From an uncultured Roseburia sp. (lineage in GTDB: Bacteria; Bacillota; Clostridia; Lachnospirales; Lachnospiraceae): a DNA stretch of 6,193 nucleotides. A program made the position numbers and the translations under genes. The notes beneath the pieces were generated by a model. It was given only the letters and a program-made list of their open reading frames with translations, did no database searches and was not told the origin of the DNA. The stretch covers positions 1-6,193 of the forward strand of contig CAJLGN010000092.1 of assembly GCA_905206195.1 (NCBI GenBank). Reading direction: 5' to 3'. Positions 6,150 through 6,193 of the stretch are shown here, piece by piece; the first letter of the stretch is position 1; each line of letters starts with the position of its first letter.

Positions 6150-6193
6150 CTTCTTGACTTCTTCCTACCGCCCCATTCGAAATAGAAGCTGCG
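6146..6193 (-). CDS. Possible 3' end of an upstream gene (reading frame unresolved)
   Basis: The right edge may hold the end of another minus-strand gene. One frame reads RSFYFEWGGRKKSRR and stops at a TGA (6146-6148) that overlaps the cyclase ATG as ATGA, a common coupled arrangement. A second frame ends at TAG 6165-6167 (QLLFRMGR), and the third runs to a TGA at 6133-6135. Too little sequence is present to choose between them. The weak ribosome binding site of the cyclase favours coupling to an upstream gene, which is the only reason to prefer the first frame. Confidence 0.25.
   Translation of the reverse strand, partial: RSFYFEWGGRKKSRR

Overview
The window reads as a chromosomal signalling region of a Gram-positive Firmicute, most likely a motile Clostridia (Lachnospiraceae-like). 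The evidence is strong AGGAGG-type ribosome binding sites, TGnTATAAT extended -10 promoters, a CheV coupling protein, a lipobox lipoprotein and an OmpR-type regulator/kinase pair typical of Clostridia. This assignment is inference from style; no taxonomic marker gene is present. G+C looks close to half by eye (not computed). Every gene is on the minus strand, so transcription runs from high to low coordinates.

In transcription order: (1) about 45 bases at the right edge that may hold the 3' end of an upstream gene; (2) a soluble diguanylate cyclase with an all-helical, TPR-like N-terminus (5142-6149); (3) an unrecognised 195-residue single-pass membrane protein whose start lies inside the end of the cyclase gene (4568-5155); (4) a promoter carrying a direct repeat, then an OmpR-family response regulator (3804-4490) and its membrane histidine kinase (2213-3793); (5) a separately promoted 241-residue lipoprotein with a DUF4352-like C-terminal domain (1353-2078); (6) another promoter and a CheV chemotaxis coupling protein (345-1253); (7) an intergenic GC-capped hairpin, then the first 90 codons of a very acidic protein that runs off the left edge (1-272).

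Taken together the stretch encodes three signalling outputs: cyclic di-GMP synthesis, a transcriptional two-component system, and chemotaxis coupling. There are two accessory proteins of unknown role and one lipoprotein. Three internal promoters divide the cluster into at least four potential transcription units, and no convincing intrinsic terminator separates them, so read-through is likely. No mobile element, CRISPR array, RNA gene, attachment site or broken gene was seen. No stretch over 300 bases lacks a gene; the longest gap is 2079-2212. I see no clearly new system. The best leads are the orphan membrane protein coupled to the cyclase, the probable autoregulatory repeat before the response regulator, and the cyclase's degenerate product-inhibition site.
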